Of a stretch of 64,000 nt of DNA, positions 20,786 to 32,419 are shown one piece after another. The DNA lies in contig CM055315.2 in the NCBI GenBank assembly GCA_029255685.2, positions 56,143,181-56,207,180 on the forward strand, read 5' to 3'. How positions within the stretch are numbered: the stretch's first letter is position 1; each line of letters begins with the position of its first letter. The DNA is from Silene conica. Lineage: Eukaryota; Streptophyta; Magnoliopsida; Caryophyllales; Caryophyllaceae. Under the pieces are notes generated by a model that ran no database searches, had not been told where the DNA came from, and saw nothing but the letters and a program-made list of their open reading frames with translations. The translations under genes and the position numbers were made by a program.

Positions 20786-23236
20786 TCATATGTCTTGAGC
20801 ATCCACTGTCGAGATACCATAGGTTATTTTCCTTGGCGACAAACTGCACGAATAATTTTCAAGACAGGATTTAGGTACCCAAGCATACTTGGGTCCTTTG
20901 TTGTTAGTAATCACAAACACATCTTCCTTTTTAACCCAAACTTGTCTTACATAGGTCTTTCTATAATGGTAGTAGTTTGGTTTTGATGTTCTTGTGTATA
21001 TCTTAGTTTGGACTCTTGGTGACCAATTTTTGTGTGTTGTTTGAGGAGTTTGTTTGGTTCTGTTTTTCTTTTCTTCGTAGTCAAATGTCATGTCATAGAA
21101 CCATATGTGGTCAATATTTCTTTCCTCAGTTTTGTCATCATCACTATCAGAGATAGAGATAGTGTCGTTTGGAATTCCTAAGGATTTAACAAACTTAACT
21201 CCAGTTTTAAAATCTTGTGCGTGTTTCACACAGTTTTCTCGGAGGTGTCCAGTGTGGCCACAATAAGTGCATATTAAATACACAGGAAGGTCGACATATT
21301 TTCTTCTTCTAAAGTCTCTGTCTGTTGGGCTTTGTTTACACTTTGAGTGATCCCTTCTTCCATAACATTCGTGACCTAATCCCATCTTCATGTTGTTGTC
21401 GGATTGTTCGGTTAGGAAGTTTAGAACGTTAGTGCTTCCTTCCCATTTGTCGTGAACTTTCCGCGCATGAAGAAGGAGGTCTTTTAAGGAGTCTATTTCT
21501 TTCTTACATTCACTATGGTCAGTGTTGCTAGACTCTTTTAGGTTTTGAATGTCTCTATGAAAGTCAGACACAATTTTGGCATGTTCCTTCTTGATTTTAG
21601 ATAGATTGAATTCTAGATCAATAATTTTGCTTTCGAGGATCTCAACTTCTTCTAGATGAGTCTCATCTTCGACCATAATCGAAGATTTTGACTTTAGAAG
21701 CTCATTAGCCTTTCTTAAATCTGAAGTTATAGCTTCATTAACTATAACTTTGGATTGAAGCTCTTTGATGTTGAGTTTCAGTTTTGAGGTTATAGCTTCA
21801 TTAGCTATAACTTTAGACTCAAGAACCTTTTTCTCATACATAACTGTTTCCAACTTAGCATTGGCTTCAATGCTTATTTTGTATTTCAGTTTCTTAGCTT
21901 TGGCTTTCAGAAGTTGATTTTCCTCAGCAATATCGAGGATTTGTTCTTTCAAGTCATCTAATTCAAGACTTTGTTCATGACATTGGTCTAGGGTTTCCTC
22001 AAAGTATTTAATTAACATAGCCTTAGATAGATTTTTAACCTGGCTTTTGAGTTGAAGAAAATTTACCTCTTCATCGTCGTCGTCGTCTGAGTCGGATTCT
22101 CCAAGGAGACACATATGAGATGCGTCATCTTCATCATTGTTGTCTGATATTAGATCTAGGCCGACGTTGCTTAGGCACAAGTGTGCTACCTCTTCTTCTT
22201 CTGAGTCCTCGTCATCCTCAGATTCTAATTCTCCCCAGCATGATGCAAGCATTACTTTCTTGAACTCTGTTTTGGTCTTTTCTCTTTTTGACTTGTCTTT
22301 GATTTTGTCCCAGCTTGGACAATCCTTCATCATATGATCTTGTTGACCACACTTAAAACATCCTCTTTTGAAGAATGTTTGTTTGGTGTCAGTTTTCTTT
22401 TTATCGACCGTTTTGTTAGGGTTTTTGTATCTACCCTTGAAAACTGCTTTCTTAAATCGTCTTGCGAATAGAACTGTTTCGTCCTCAAGTTCCTCTTCGC
22501 ATACTTCGCTTGTGGTGGCTTGTAGGGCGACTCCTTTCCCTTTAGAGTCATCATCGTCTTTATTTAGCATGATTTCGTGTGCCATTAGAGATCCAATCAA
22601 CTCTTGGTAAGTAATCTGAAATAGATCACGTGCTTCCTCTATGGCCGTGACCTTTGGTTGCCATTTTTTGGTGAGACTCCTAAGAATCTTTCGAATGATA
22701 TCTTCAGAATCAATCTTTCTGCCAAGGTTCCGCAGTTCATTAATAATACAAGAAAATCGTTCAGACATGCTATCAATAGATTCATTCTTTTCCATATTGA
22801 AAAGTTCATATCTTTGAATAAGCAAGTCTATACGATGTTTCCTGACTGCGGATGTTCCTTCATAGGCAAGTTCGAGACTATCCCATATTTCCTTAGCGGA
22901 ACTACAAGATGAGAATCTATCAAATTCTGAGGTTATCATAACGTTCTGTAGGAGGCTCATGGCCTTAGAGCTTTTCTCAGCAATTTTGTAGTCACTTTCC
23001 ACATAATCGCTTTCCATATTTTCATAGGTTGTTCCATTGGCGGCGGCGACCAAGATCTTCTTTGGTCCGGTTTGGATGATCTTCAAACATTCCCAATCAC
23101 AACCCTTGATGTAATGAGTCATCATATTCTTCCATAGACTGTAGTTTTTGCCATCGAAGATAGGACACTTGAGATGCTTGGATTCCATTGTTGAAAGAGT
23201 ATATAATATAGAGTCAATAGAAGGATCAAAACTCAC
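20786..23236 (-). CDS. SIRE-type copia gag with long coiled-coil region and two zinc knuckles
   Basis: 816 residues, one frame. The N-terminus carries the copia gag signature CPIFDGKNYSLWKNMM and a capsid-like region to about 230. A zinc knuckle CFKCGQQDHMMKDC lies near 300, acidic D/E-rich runs at about 350-400, then a long helical heptad-like region (about 410-600). A second knuckle CTYCGHTGHLRENC is near 660. The stretch 20709-20785 continues toward protease (SRHMTG-like) up to the Angela insertion. The second knuckle and long tail are typical of SIRE/Maximus gag. The flanking gene body resumes at 8894. Confidence 0.93.
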   Translation of the reverse strand: MSFDPSIDSILYTLSTMESKHLKCPIFDGKNYSLWKNMMTHYIKGCDWECLKIIQTGPKKILVAAANGTTYENMESDYVESDYKIAEKSSKAMSLLQNVMITSEFDRFSSCSSAKEIWDSLELAYEGTSAVRKHRIDLLIQRYELFNMEKNESIDSMSERFSCIINELRNLGRKIDSEDIIRKILRSLTKKWQPKVTAIEEARDLFQITYQELIGSLMAHEIMLNKDDDDSKGKGVALQATTSEVCEEELEDETVLFARRFKKAVFKGRYKNPNKTVDKKKTDTKQTFFKRGCFKCGQQDHMMKDCPSWDKIKDKSKREKTKTEFKKVMLASCWGELESEDDEDSEEEEVAHLCLSNVGLDLISDNNDEDDASHMCLLGESDSDDDDDEEVNFLQLKSQVKNLSKAMLIKYFEETLDQCHEQSLELDDLKEQILDIAEENQLLKAKAKKLKYKISIEANAKLETVMYEKKVLESKVIANEAITSKLKLNIKELQSKVIVNEAITSDLRKANELLKSKSSIMVEDETHLEEVEILESKIIDLEFNLSKIKKEHAKIVSDFHRDIQNLKESSNTDHSECKKEIDSLKDLLLHARKVHDKWEGSTNVLNFLTEQSDNNMKMGLGHECYGRRDHSKCKQSPTDRDFRRRKYVDLPVYLICTYCGHTGHLRENCVKHAQDFKTGVKFVKSLGIPNDTISISDSDDDKTEERNIDHIWFYDMTFDYEEKKNRTKQTPQTTHKNWSPRVQTKIYTRTSKPNYYHYRKTYVRQVWVKKEDVFVITNNKGPKYAWVPKSCLENYSCSLSPRKITYGISTVDAQDI

Positions 23237-23260
23237 GCTGCTAGGCGATCAAGAGCACGA

Positions 23261-23275
23261 GGCTCTGATACCGAT
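23261..23275 (-). promoter_or_regulatory. Primer-binding site of the SIRE-type element
   Basis: Element-sense ATCGGTATCAGAGCC beside the 5' LTR; close to the initiator-tRNA-Met complement TGGTATCAGAGC with the first base changed. Confidence 0.8.
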
Positions 23276-24757
23276 TGAAGAGTCTACTGATATGATATAC
23301 TCAAGAAGGGGGGGTTGAATTGAGTATGCCTTCTTCTTAAATCTTCTTCGATGTGTGTATGGTTGTGTGATGATCTTCGAGTAAAACAAATAATAAGAGA
23401 GACACAATATTTTTGAAGTGGTTCAGTCTCACACTTTGAGACCTACGTCCACTATTCTCGATTAATAAAATTAGTACCAACTCTGGATTACAACTTTATC
23501 AACCCTACTCGTGCAACTTTGATGTTAGTCGCAACTCTATGTAGATACCGTTAAATATCTAGCTACGACAAATACCGTTAAATATTTGTCTTACAATGAG
23601 TACCGCTAAATACTCGTTCTATCTTACGTTAATAAGATAAAGTCTTCGATGTTTCTTGTTGTCACAATCTTGAATGAATAAGATCAATGCTTGAGCACTT
23701 GAATCTTGAATCGGATATGACAATTATAAGCTCGAATATCGAAGTAGATGATCGGCGGTTTTCTCTCTTGATTTGCGTGAATATGTATGTGTGTGTCTCG
23801 TAAGTATTAATGTGTCATTGGTAGTCTATTTATATAGAATATATATCTAGGTAATTCAAACCCTAGATAATTTAGGAATATTACTTAAACTAGAATACTA
23901 GTCTTTTAGTAATACTACCTTAAATCTAATCTTAATATATTTAGGAAAGATTTAATAATATACTACAAGTATTATATAAGGAATCAATTTCCTAATTCAT
24001 ATTTAGGAAAGATCTTTATATAATAAACAATTAGTATCCTTATTAAAACAACTTCCTAAACCATGTCAAAGATAATAAAATATATTATCACAATATAATC
24101 TTAGTTTGTTTAGGAAATTAAATAAATACATAATATTTACTTAACTTAATCCCTTCACGATTTATGGTAACGTGACATGTTACACGTTTCCCAAAGTCGT
24201 AACAAACTATATCTAGATTATATTTTTTGACAATTAAGATCATATAAAAATCCTTAGTTTATTTAGTAATAAATAATTATCTCATAAGAAAATTATTTAT
24301 TCCTATTTAACCAAAAGATATTTTATCTAATCTTATTAAGATTAATAATTCCATATTAAAAATAGAATACCAATTAAACATTAATTGTACATGACTATAT
24401 TTGGAAACAACAATTGTTTCAACCAAACATATATATTCCGACCATTTCTTCATAAATATAGAGTTATAGCTACGAGCTATAACTTGAATCAATCTTGTAC
24501 TAAAGCTATAGTTGATAAGTATAACTTTAGTTCATTAGGCGCGCTTGTGATCTTCTATCAATCTTCGATTTAGTCAATTCATTGACTAAGATACTTGAGC
24601 CTTTTAATACTTGCTAGATTAGATCTTGTTAATAATATTCTGTACACTTAGCACACGATTATTCATACGAGTATATAATATATACATAGTTAGACTTGTC
24701 ATTATCAAAACATAGACATATATACTTGGTATATATATTTGAATATATGGTTCAACA
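23276..24757 (-). repeat. 5' LTR of the SIRE-type element
   Basis: About 1482 bp. Element-sense start TGTTGAACC and end ACTCTTCA, next to the primer-binding site. Contains a G-run (GGGGGGG at about 23310 on plus). No second copy in the window, so its age cannot be read from LTR divergence here. Confidence 0.8.
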
Positions 24758-25345
24758 GGGGCTTTTGTTGTTGAGATTGTAACTAAAACAGATTTAAGAA
24801 GAACTAAAAAAAAGATAACAAATATGAGTTTTAAACAATAAAAAGGGGAATATGTCGGGATTCAGGTTGTCGCGGTAATATATGTCACATAACGATTAGG
24901 TCAGTCGAAAATATAAACGAAGTGGGAACGATTAATATCTTTTCGGTCTGAAATCACCCTGGACTCCCCTATCAATCTTTCGATCTAGATAGGTTTCATA
25001 AATCATCCTGAACAAGCCTACCCACCAATCTTTCAATCCTGGAAAGGTTTTACTAAGTAAACTAGTCTCCTGCGTGCACTTATTCGACAAGTTTCATAAT
25101 TATATGGTTTGTGGGTGAACTTCGTCACAAAGACGACTAACATGCAAATCCTACGACATTACTACCACGATTTCCTTTGTTCTAACATATTATGGAGATT
25201 AGCTACGCATAATTGGGAGAACTACACTAACAATGATGATAATAACAACATTCAACATAGTAAATAGTGATAAAATGCTAGAAATCATAAAATAACAAAA
25301 GTAAGAAAAAACAAAGATAAAGAAAGGAATTACAGTAACTGCGGA
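24758..25345. other. Non-coding flank, probably leader or 5' part of the old plus-strand gypsy element
   Basis: No coding frame or RNA gene recognised. An imperfect internal repeat around CCTATCAATCTTTCGATC and CCACCAATCTTTCAATCC (about 24978 and 25021) is visible. Assignment to the gypsy element is by position only. Confidence 0.3.
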
Positions 25346-25409
25346 ATGGTTGAACAAGATCCGAATGCTTCTATTAGATCTAAATGGTTGAACAAGATCC
25401 GAATGCTTC
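25346..25409 (+). repeat. Short tandem duplication before the SINE
   Basis: ATGGTTGAACAAGATCCGAA and the following six bases occur at 25346 and again at 25384, a 38-bp offset. The second copy ends in the SINE's left target duplication. Confidence 0.85.
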
Positions 25410-25623
25410 AAACAAGGTAAGTGGTTTTAGTCCAGTAGTAACTGAGTTAAACCTTAAAGCTTGCAGAAATGCAGGAGTTGAGAGGTCTCAGGTTCGATTA
25501 CCAGCTGGGGCGATGACCACTTGGCTACAGCAGCCCCCGAAGGGGGTGGCTTACATGGTCCATGTGGTGGTGCGGGAATGCATGGGCCCGGGGGGATTAA
25601 ACCCCTCGTCATCAAAAAAAAAA
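25410..25623 (+). mobile_element. tRNA-derived SINE (family copy 1)
   Basis: Box A-like TTAGTCCAGTAGTAACTG and box B GGTTCGATTACC lie near the 5' end; the 3' end is an A run. It is flanked by a 15-bp TSD (AGATCCGAATGCTTC at 25395-25409; AGATCTGAATGCTTC at 25624-25638, one mismatch). A close relative lies at 54010-54224. It sits in the gag of the old gypsy element. Confidence 0.9.
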
Positions 25624-25639
25624 AGATCTGAATGCTTCT

Positions 25640-26038
25640 CATGGAAAAGGAAAGCGCCCACAGTCCACTGAGCAACCTGCTACAGCTAGGCCGGACATAA
25701 ACCGCCGTGGTAGGCCGCGTATTTGTTACCGTTGCAGGAAACAAGGACACCTCTCTAATCAGTGTACCCAAGGGAGGAAAGAATCCAACGGAGCTAAGAC
25801 TTCCCAGGATCGAGGCATAGACCTCTCACCAGACGCCCCCCTGAAGTGTTTCAGATGTCACAAGGATCTTCATCTTGGAGTTGACTGCCATGGCAACCCT
25901 CACCGATGTTTCACCTGTAGGGAACTTGGGCATCGCTCTTTTGAGCACCGCGAGAATGTCGCCATCGACGGAGCTGTCTCTACTAACCCAGAGGCCGAGA
26001 CCAGTGGAGCTAGAGCTGTTCAGAGTCGATCTGAGACT
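25640..26038 (+). CDS. Gag C-terminal fragment with three zinc knuckles, old gypsy element
   Basis: The plus-strand frame contains CYRCRKQGHLSNQC (a proper CCHC knuckle), CFRCHKDLHLGVDC, and a third, CFTCRELGHRSFEH, ending in H in place of C. Multiple knuckles are seen in some gypsy gags. The fragment lies between a SINE (left) and the Tekay-type element (right); no protease or RT from this element was found in the window. Fossil. Confidence 0.7.
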
Positions 26039-26043
26039 GGAGT

Positions 26044-28365
26044 TATAACACCCCCATTTATTTAAGGGCCTGAACTAGGACTCCTCAGATAAATCGGTGT
26101 GTTACCATCTCGGTTTCCCGAGGCAGTAGATACAAAGGAAAGAAAAACAGTACTTTATTATTAATGTTAACTCAGAAACAAGTTTGTACAACCAACTTAA
26201 AATTGTCTTGTGAAACAAAATTACAACTCACGACCAACAACTATAGTGATCTAGACTAGTCTGGTCCAAATCCAAGCTCTCTCTTCCCATAGCTTCCCAT
26301 AGTCTCAGCCACCTGTCAATCCGCTCCCCAATAATTTGGTTCATCACAGGTGATCACGAATACACAGGGTCAACCACGAGATTGAGTAGAGGAAAAGTAA
26401 ACAATCAAACATTACTATAAATAGGAATCCAATCATCCCCACTATGAGTCACAAGACCCATTAACTCCGCACCGCTCACAAGGCCCATTAACTCCGCACC
26501 GATCACAAGGCCCATTAACTCCGCACCGATCACAAGGCCCATTAACTCCGCACCGATCACAAGGCCCTTTAACTCCGCACCGATCACATGGCCCATTTCT
26601 CATCACCTCATATCGTATCGCAGAATATATAATCACATATCGCAATATACCAATCAAATATTAATATAAAATAATCATGGTTATCATCAAATAACAACAG
26701 AGTAATCATTAGTATATACACCGTATTTCCCCTACCTCGAAACTGCGGAAGATAACAGCAAGTGCGCAACAGCTACTAAAAGTGTTCCACGCGGAAACCT
26801 CCACCTAGACATATATTATATAATTAATAAAACTCCCTAAAACTCGTAACATAAGTACGCATTCTATTTATAGCAATATCCTAATAAGGAAAGTTTCTTT
26901 TAAAAGACATTACTTAAAATAGTAGCTTTCTATATAAAGTAGCTACCTTAAATAACAAAGGCAACAAATGATAATAATTATACTATTAGTAATAATAACA
27001 ATAATAGTAATAATAATAATAATAATAATAAAAGGTAAAAGATAACAATAAAGATATCAAATATTAGTAGTAATATTAATAATAATATTATTAACACCAT
27101 TATATAAAAAAAAAAAAAGAAAACGACATCTACCCCAAACAGCCACAACCCGCGACCTCAACTACTCCCTCTCCGCCGTGCGGCCACCCTGGTCCCTACC
27201 GACAACCACCCGACGCAGTCCCCACACCACGTGTTACACCCCTGAAACCCTCCAGCACCGTCGACCACCTCCGACGAGTAGAACCAGGGCCATTGCAAGG
27301 CCTGGTTCACGACCCTCCTGTAGATCGATCTCTCTTACAACCCCTACGAAACCTCCCTGAAACCACCACCGACACCCCTGCCACCGACTACTCTCACCTC
27401 AACCACCACCATTGACACCAGACGCCTACACCACCATGGTACCACCGCATAGACCTCCCCCTAGTCGGCGGTGATACCATCCCAACAACCCCAACCCGAC
27501 ACACGGTAATACCCAACTCCCTGACAACCCTTTCGAAACCCTCTTCTCCACCATAATTAACCAACCCTAACCACCGTGACCAGCACCCCCTGTACAACCC
27601 AAACGCCACCTGACTCCCTAACCCAAGACCCGTAAAAACCAAACACAAACCTCAACACAAACCTTAAGTAAAACGTATACAGTACACTGATTATTAAATA
27701 TTATAGAAAACAGAACGAAATAGTAAACTCATGGACACCGTATAAACCACCCTCTATGACGGACTTTACAGCCAACGACACCACACTAGTAGTTTACATA
27801 TGTTTATTACGCGACCTACTACAAACTTATACCAAAAACAACGAGGATAAGTCGGATTACATATAACTAAATATGTTCTGATAGTGGTATAAACCAACAG
27901 GGATTTTGAACGTGTGTAACATACCAAGTCTTTGGCCAAAACGATCCGCCGTACACCACCCTACAACCACCGTGGACAGGTTCTTTTCCTTCTCTGAAGT
28001 GACGGCGAGGGTTTTCTGTGAAAAGATTTGAGCGAGGATGAGGGTTAGGGTAAGATTAGAGTGTCTATATATGGCGGCATAACCTCTTGCGGCGTTTTTG
28101 TTATAAAACAACGTATGGGCTAAGGTTATTATATTCACGCATCTCGACGCCCACAACTTCTAGCCAAAGATCAGGGGTTCGAACCCCCTTAATGAAATAC
28201 TACCAAAATAAATTAGAAGGCTTAGGTCCTCACTTCGAACCCCACCAAGGATTATTATGTCTAGCATAAAAGTATATACGTTGATTACATACGAACAATC
28301 ACGATGACTCAACGTTGACCGCATAATTAATTATTATTTTTAATAATAAAACACGGGTTATTACA
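26044..28365 (-). repeat. 3' LTR of the Tekay-type element
   Basis: 2322 bp, homologous throughout to 36618-38950. Includes a 27-bp minisatellite, an (AAT)n tract (about 26985-27030), a GC-rich CCACC-rich zone (27120-27650) and a segment with GGGGTTCGAACCCCC (about 28168) resembling a tRNA box B. Confidence 0.95.
26448..26595. repeat. 27-bp minisatellite in the Tekay LTR
   Basis: About five and a half units of TCACAAGGCCCATTAACTCC plus GCACCGA, nearly identical. The matching array in the other LTR is at about 37020-37165. Confidence 0.95.
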
Positions 28366-28522
28366 GTCTTTCCCCCTTAAAATGAACTTCGTCCCGAAGT
28401 TCAACCTCAACTAGGTGACAACCAAACCCCCGCAAGCGAACTTGAAACACAAACATTAACCAAAACATAGAAATGTTACATTCCACCCCCCTTAAAGAAG
28501 AGTTACGTCCCCGTAACTTACC

Positions 28523-30304
28523 TCAATCAAACAGATGCGGGTAACGCTCCCTTATGGATGCCTCGGCCTCCCATGTAGCTTCCTCTAGATTATGGTTGGT
28601 CCACAGAACTTTCACCAAAGTCGTCTCTCCATTGCGAGCCTTCCGCACCTTCCTGTTTAGAATTTCCTTTGGAGTCTGAACGTAGGACAACTGCTCATCC
28701 ATATCAATCACCTCGTGCTGTAGAACATGTGATGGATCGCTCACATATTTCCTCAATTGAGACACATGGAACACATTATGGACCTTGGATAGGGCTGGAG
28801 GTAAAGCTAAACGGTATGCCACCTCCACAACTCTGTCCAAAATCTCAAATGGTCCAATAAACTTCTGACTCGGTTTGCCACGCTTCCCAAACCTCATCAC
28901 ACCCTTCATTGGAGACACTTTCAGCAACACCTTCTCTCCTACATCGAACGAAATATCGCTCCTCTTCAGATCCGCGTAGCTCTTCTGTCTATCCTGGGCG
29001 GCCCTCATTCTCTGTCGAATGATCTGAACCTGCTCCACCATCTCCTGGATCATATCTGGTCCTAATGCCACAACATCGGCCCGATCATCCCAACACACTG
29101 GACTTCGACACTTCCCCCCATACAAAGCCTCAAAAGGGGCCATCCCTATACTGGCATGATAGCTGTTGTTATAAGAAAACTCTATCAATCCTAGGCGATC
29201 CTCCCAAGATCCTCCGAACTCAAGTACGCATGCTCTCATTATATCCTCAAGGGTCTGAATCGTTCTCTCAGTCTGACCGTCAGTAGCTGGATGTAAAGCT
29301 GTACTCATCTTCAACTGGGTACCCAAAGCGGCCTGCAACTCCTGCCAAAATCTAGATATGAACCTCGAATCTCGATCTGAAACAATGTCCTTGGGTACGC
29401 AATGGAATTTGACCACATTCTGGACATATGACTTAGCGAGCTCGGCTTTACTCCAGGTATCTTTCATCGGAATAAAGTGAGCAGACTTAGTCAAACGATC
29501 CACAATCACCCAAATCATGTTGTTGCCCCTCTGAGTCCGAGGCAACCCCACAATGAAGTCAATCGAAATATTCTCCCACTTCCACTCTGGCACATCTAGT
29601 GACTGAATCTTTACCTGCTGTCTCTTACGCTCCCCTTTCACTCTTTGACATGTCAAACACCTTGACACAAACTCTGCGACTTCCTTCTTCATATTTGGCC
29701 ACCAGAACGTCTTCTTAAGATCTTTGTACAACTTGTCACCCCCTGGGTGAACGGAATATAGAGTAGCATGAGCTTCAGTCAGGATTTTCTTCTTTAGCTC
29801 CTCTACATCCGGAACACACCATCGCCCACTGAAACTCAAACTACTGTCGGTATGAATACTGAACTTGGATGCAGCCTCTCCATCCTCACTCTCAACTATC
29901 TTGCGCCACTTCTGGATCCTTGCATCATTCTTTTGTAACTCTCGAATTTCCCCATACAACTCGGGCTCCACAGTCAAATCGCTAAGAGCATCCCCTTTCC
30001 GGATCATGAAAATTCCCATCTCCCTGAGTTCATCATGCAACCTCACTCGCGATCTGGCGCAACTCAAAGCATGAACTGACTTCCTACTTAAGGCATTAGC
30101 TACCACATTTGCCTTGCCTTCGTGGTAGACAATCTGCTTATCATAGTCTCCAATCAACTCAATCCACCTTCTCTGCCTCATGTTCAACTCACGCTGGGTG
30201 TAGATGTACTTCAAACTCTTGTGATTAGAAAACACCTTAAAAGTGGCTCCATAAAGGTAATGGCGCCACAATTTAAGTGCAAAGACCACTGCTCCCAATT
30301 CCAA
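28523..30304 (-). CDS. Tekay-type pol: RNase H end, integrase and chromodomain-like C-terminus
   Basis: 593 residues. RNase H end with ALSRKS near residue 71. The integrase zinc finger is H-x-H-x-C-x-C type ([20 protein letters not shown], then [10 protein letters not shown]). The core has [21 protein letters not shown] and [16 protein letters not shown]. Near the end, [21 protein letters not shown] and [15 protein letters not shown] form the chromodomain-like region of chromoviruses, which in this family guides insertion to heterochromatin. Confidence 0.93.
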   Translation of the reverse strand: MELGAVVFALKLWRHYLYGATFKVFSNHKSLKYIYTQRELNMRQRRWIELIGDYDKQIVYHEGKANVVANALSRKSVHALSCARSRVRLHDELREMGIFMIRKGDALSDLTVEPELYGEIRELQKNDARIQKWRKIVESEDGEAASKFSIHTDSSLSFSGRWCVPDVEELKKKILTEAHATLYSVHPGGDKLYKDLKKTFWWPNMKKEVAEFVSRCLTCQRVKGERKRQQVKIQSLDVPEWKWENISIDFIVGLPRTQRGNNMIWVIVDRLTKSAHFIPMKDTWSKAELAKSYVQNVVKFHCVPKDIVSDRDSRFISRFWQELQAALGTQLKMSTALHPATDGQTERTIQTLEDIMRACVLEFGGSWEDRLGLIEFSYNNSYHASIGMAPFEALYGGKCRSPVCWDDRADVVALGPDMIQEMVEQVQIIRQRMRAAQDRQKSYADLKRSDISFDVGEKVLLKVSPMKGVMRFGKRGKPSQKFIGPFEILDRVVEVAYRLALPPALSKVHNVFHVSQLRKYVSDPSHVLQHEVIDMDEQLSYVQTPKEILNRKVRKARNGETTLVKVLWTNHNLEEATWEAEASIRERYPHLFD

Positions 30305-30328
30305 ATCATGAGTCGGATAATTTTCTTC

Positions 30329-30634
30329 TTAAGTCTTTAATTGGCGAGAAGCATACGCGATCACTCTCCCATTCTGCATTAGCACACAACCCAGCCCATG
30401 CTTCGAAGCGTTAGTATAAACTTCAAAATTTTCACTCCCGAACGGCAAAGCGAGGATATGAGCTGTTGTCAAACGTTCCTTAAGGCTCAGGAATGGCTTC
30501 TCACAACTCTTATCCCAGACGAAACGGTTCTCCTTCCTCATTAACGATGTCAACGGCTTCGCTATCTTCGAAAAATCCTTAACAAACCTCCGATAATAAC
30601 CTGCCAATCCCAGGAAGCTTCGAAACTCACTCAC
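30329..30634 (-). CDS. Tekay-type pol: RT thumb/connection and start of RNase H
   Basis: Carries [19 protein letters not shown] and PLTSLMRKE (gypsy RT thumb) and [20 protein letters not shown] (RNase H start). Lies just right of the 28523-30304 frame; the RT core is beyond CACTA-3 at 33673. Confidence 0.85.
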   Translation of the reverse strand: MSEFRSFLGLAGYYRRFVKDFSKIAKPLTSLMRKENRFVWDKSCEKPFLSLKERLTTAHILALPFGSENFEVYTNASKHGLGCVLMQNGRVIAYASRQLKT

Positions 30635-30759
30635 ATTCTTCGGACTTTGCCACTTAGTTACAGCCTCGATCTTACTAGGGTCGACAGATACCCCCTCCTT
30701 AGAAATTACATGCCCCAGAAAGGCGACCTCACTAGTAGAAAAACCCCCTATAGCAAATG

Positions 30760-31235
30760 GGCTTTTTACGGCGGTTCTTACAATTCTTGGTGCGCCGTTT
30801 ATTTTGGCGTCGTTTAGCCTTTACGGCGGTTGTGCAACAGCCGCTAAAAGTGACCTATTGTGGCGGTTTTGAAACAGAACCGTCGTATTAGGTTTATATA
30901 ATACGACGGTTTTTAAACAGAATCGCCGTGTTAGGTTTATAAATAATGACGGTTTTTATACAGAACCGTCGTCTTAGGTTGATATAAAACAACGATTTTT
31001 ATACAAAACCGTCGTTTTTGGTTTATATACAACGACGGTTCTGTAAACACAACTGCCGGTTTTGGTTTAAATAAAACAACGGTTTTTTAAAAGAATCGTC
31101 GTGTTAGATTTATATAAAACGACGGCTTATTAAAAGAACCGTCGTGTTAGGTTTATATAAAACGGTGGTTTGTAAATATAACCGTCGTTTTAAGTTTATA
31201 TTAAACGACGGTTTTTAACCCAACCGCCGTTAAAA
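30760..31235. repeat. Left subterminal hairpin array of CACTA-3
   Basis: About ten imperfect units of roughly 45 bp built as AACGACGGTTTTT, a short spacer, AACCGTCGT and TTAGGTTTATATAA. Each unit can fold on itself because ACGACGGTT and AACCGTCGT are complementary. Confidence 0.85.
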
Positions 31236-32419
31236 AAAAGTATAATTTTATTTTAAAAATAATTTTTTTCTACGAAAATTTCGGAAGCACTTCCCCATAA
31301 ATTTGATAATCCCAAATATTACTTAAATAAAATGAAACCTATCAACAGAAATGTAACCACATTTACAATATTTCAAACAACACAAATCCAACGTTACATC
31401 CATATTACGAAAGATAACTATAAGCGTATGAATAACATACATGCCAACCAATCTACTATAAGTGAACTATAAGCGTATAAATATTCTTGAGCTTCTTCCG
31501 GGGCTCAGGTTCAGGTCCCAATTGTACCTGAAACGTACACAAATTCGTGTAAGAGGCTCTGTCTTAATGTTAAGCTAACTGGATGCAAGGAAAATATTCT
31601 TGAGCTTCTGTAACTGCGATTATATTTAAAATCATTGCACTTTGATGATGACTTGTGTAAGAGCAGTGTCTGCACAGTTCCAATGGAAGGCAAAGTAACT
31701 GAGTATACAACGTTCAAGTTCTTCAACAAGCTTAATGAAAAGTGAATCGCCATCAGGCTCGTTGGAGAAGAAAATGTAAATATTCTCCTTAAATCCTTAT
31801 CTCTTGTTTATGTAATCAGATAGAACCACAAAATTTAGTGAACTAAAACCAACCCAACCTCAAGGGAACAGATGACCTGAGTTTGAACAAACCTATGCCG
31901 ACCTGTGATCCTAGTCTCCTACAGTTACCCAGATTTTTTCAATGAATGGAAATAGATAGGTGAACTTTTGCTGAAAGCATCTTAGAAAGTGAACATAATT
32001 CTGACTGAAATCATTAAAACCAAGCAAATTAACCTGGAAACTCATCTAACAGATAGGTAAGTGCTGGTGCGAGGCTATTCACTAAACATAAGGCCTAAAA
32101 AAGAAAAAGAAGGATTCTATACCGGGGAAGCCTCACCGCCATGGCTGCTTTTCGCGCGATCAGGAGCATTCTCTCTTTGGAATCCTCTATCTACGAAATC
32201 TTATATTATTAGTCACACTTCCTACTTCCAAAATATATCTCATTTTAAAAGATAATTAAATAGCCATAAGTGCACCTATGAGTCCACAATATGATTTGCG
32301 TTCTCGGGAGCCTTGTCTCTTGAGTATACTCATTACCAGACAACGGGCACTAGTTTAGGACAAATTTTGATCGCCGCCCTGAAAAAAAGAGAAGGCATAG
32401 TCAGAACCAAACCAAAAGA

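Larger units (their letters stand above)
1..24757 (-). mobile_element. Ty1/copia retrotransposon, SIRE/Maximus type, with two large nested insertions
   Basis: The parts lie in copia order on the minus strand: 5' LTR (23276-24757), primer-binding site, large gag with zinc knuckles (20786-23236), GAG-pre-integrase and integrase, reverse transcriptase and RNase H (8894 down to 612). The long gag with a coiled-coil tail and two zinc knuckles is typical of the SIRE lineage. CACTA-1 (698-5828) and an Angela-type copia (8900-20703) are inserted in it. The coding parts are broken in a few places, and the 3' end is outside the window. No envelope-like frame was recognised. It is older than both insertions. 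Confidence 0.85.

Noticed and set aside
27120-27650. Open frames rich in proline, threonine and arginine in the Tekay LTR.
   Set aside because: They lie in a CCACC-rich LTR zone, differ in extent between the two LTRs and show no domain.
28160-28185. GGGGTTCGAACCCCC looks like a tRNA T-arm (box B).
   Set aside because: No acceptor stem or anticodon arm around it; it is repeated at the same place in both Tekay LTRs, so it is LTR sequence.
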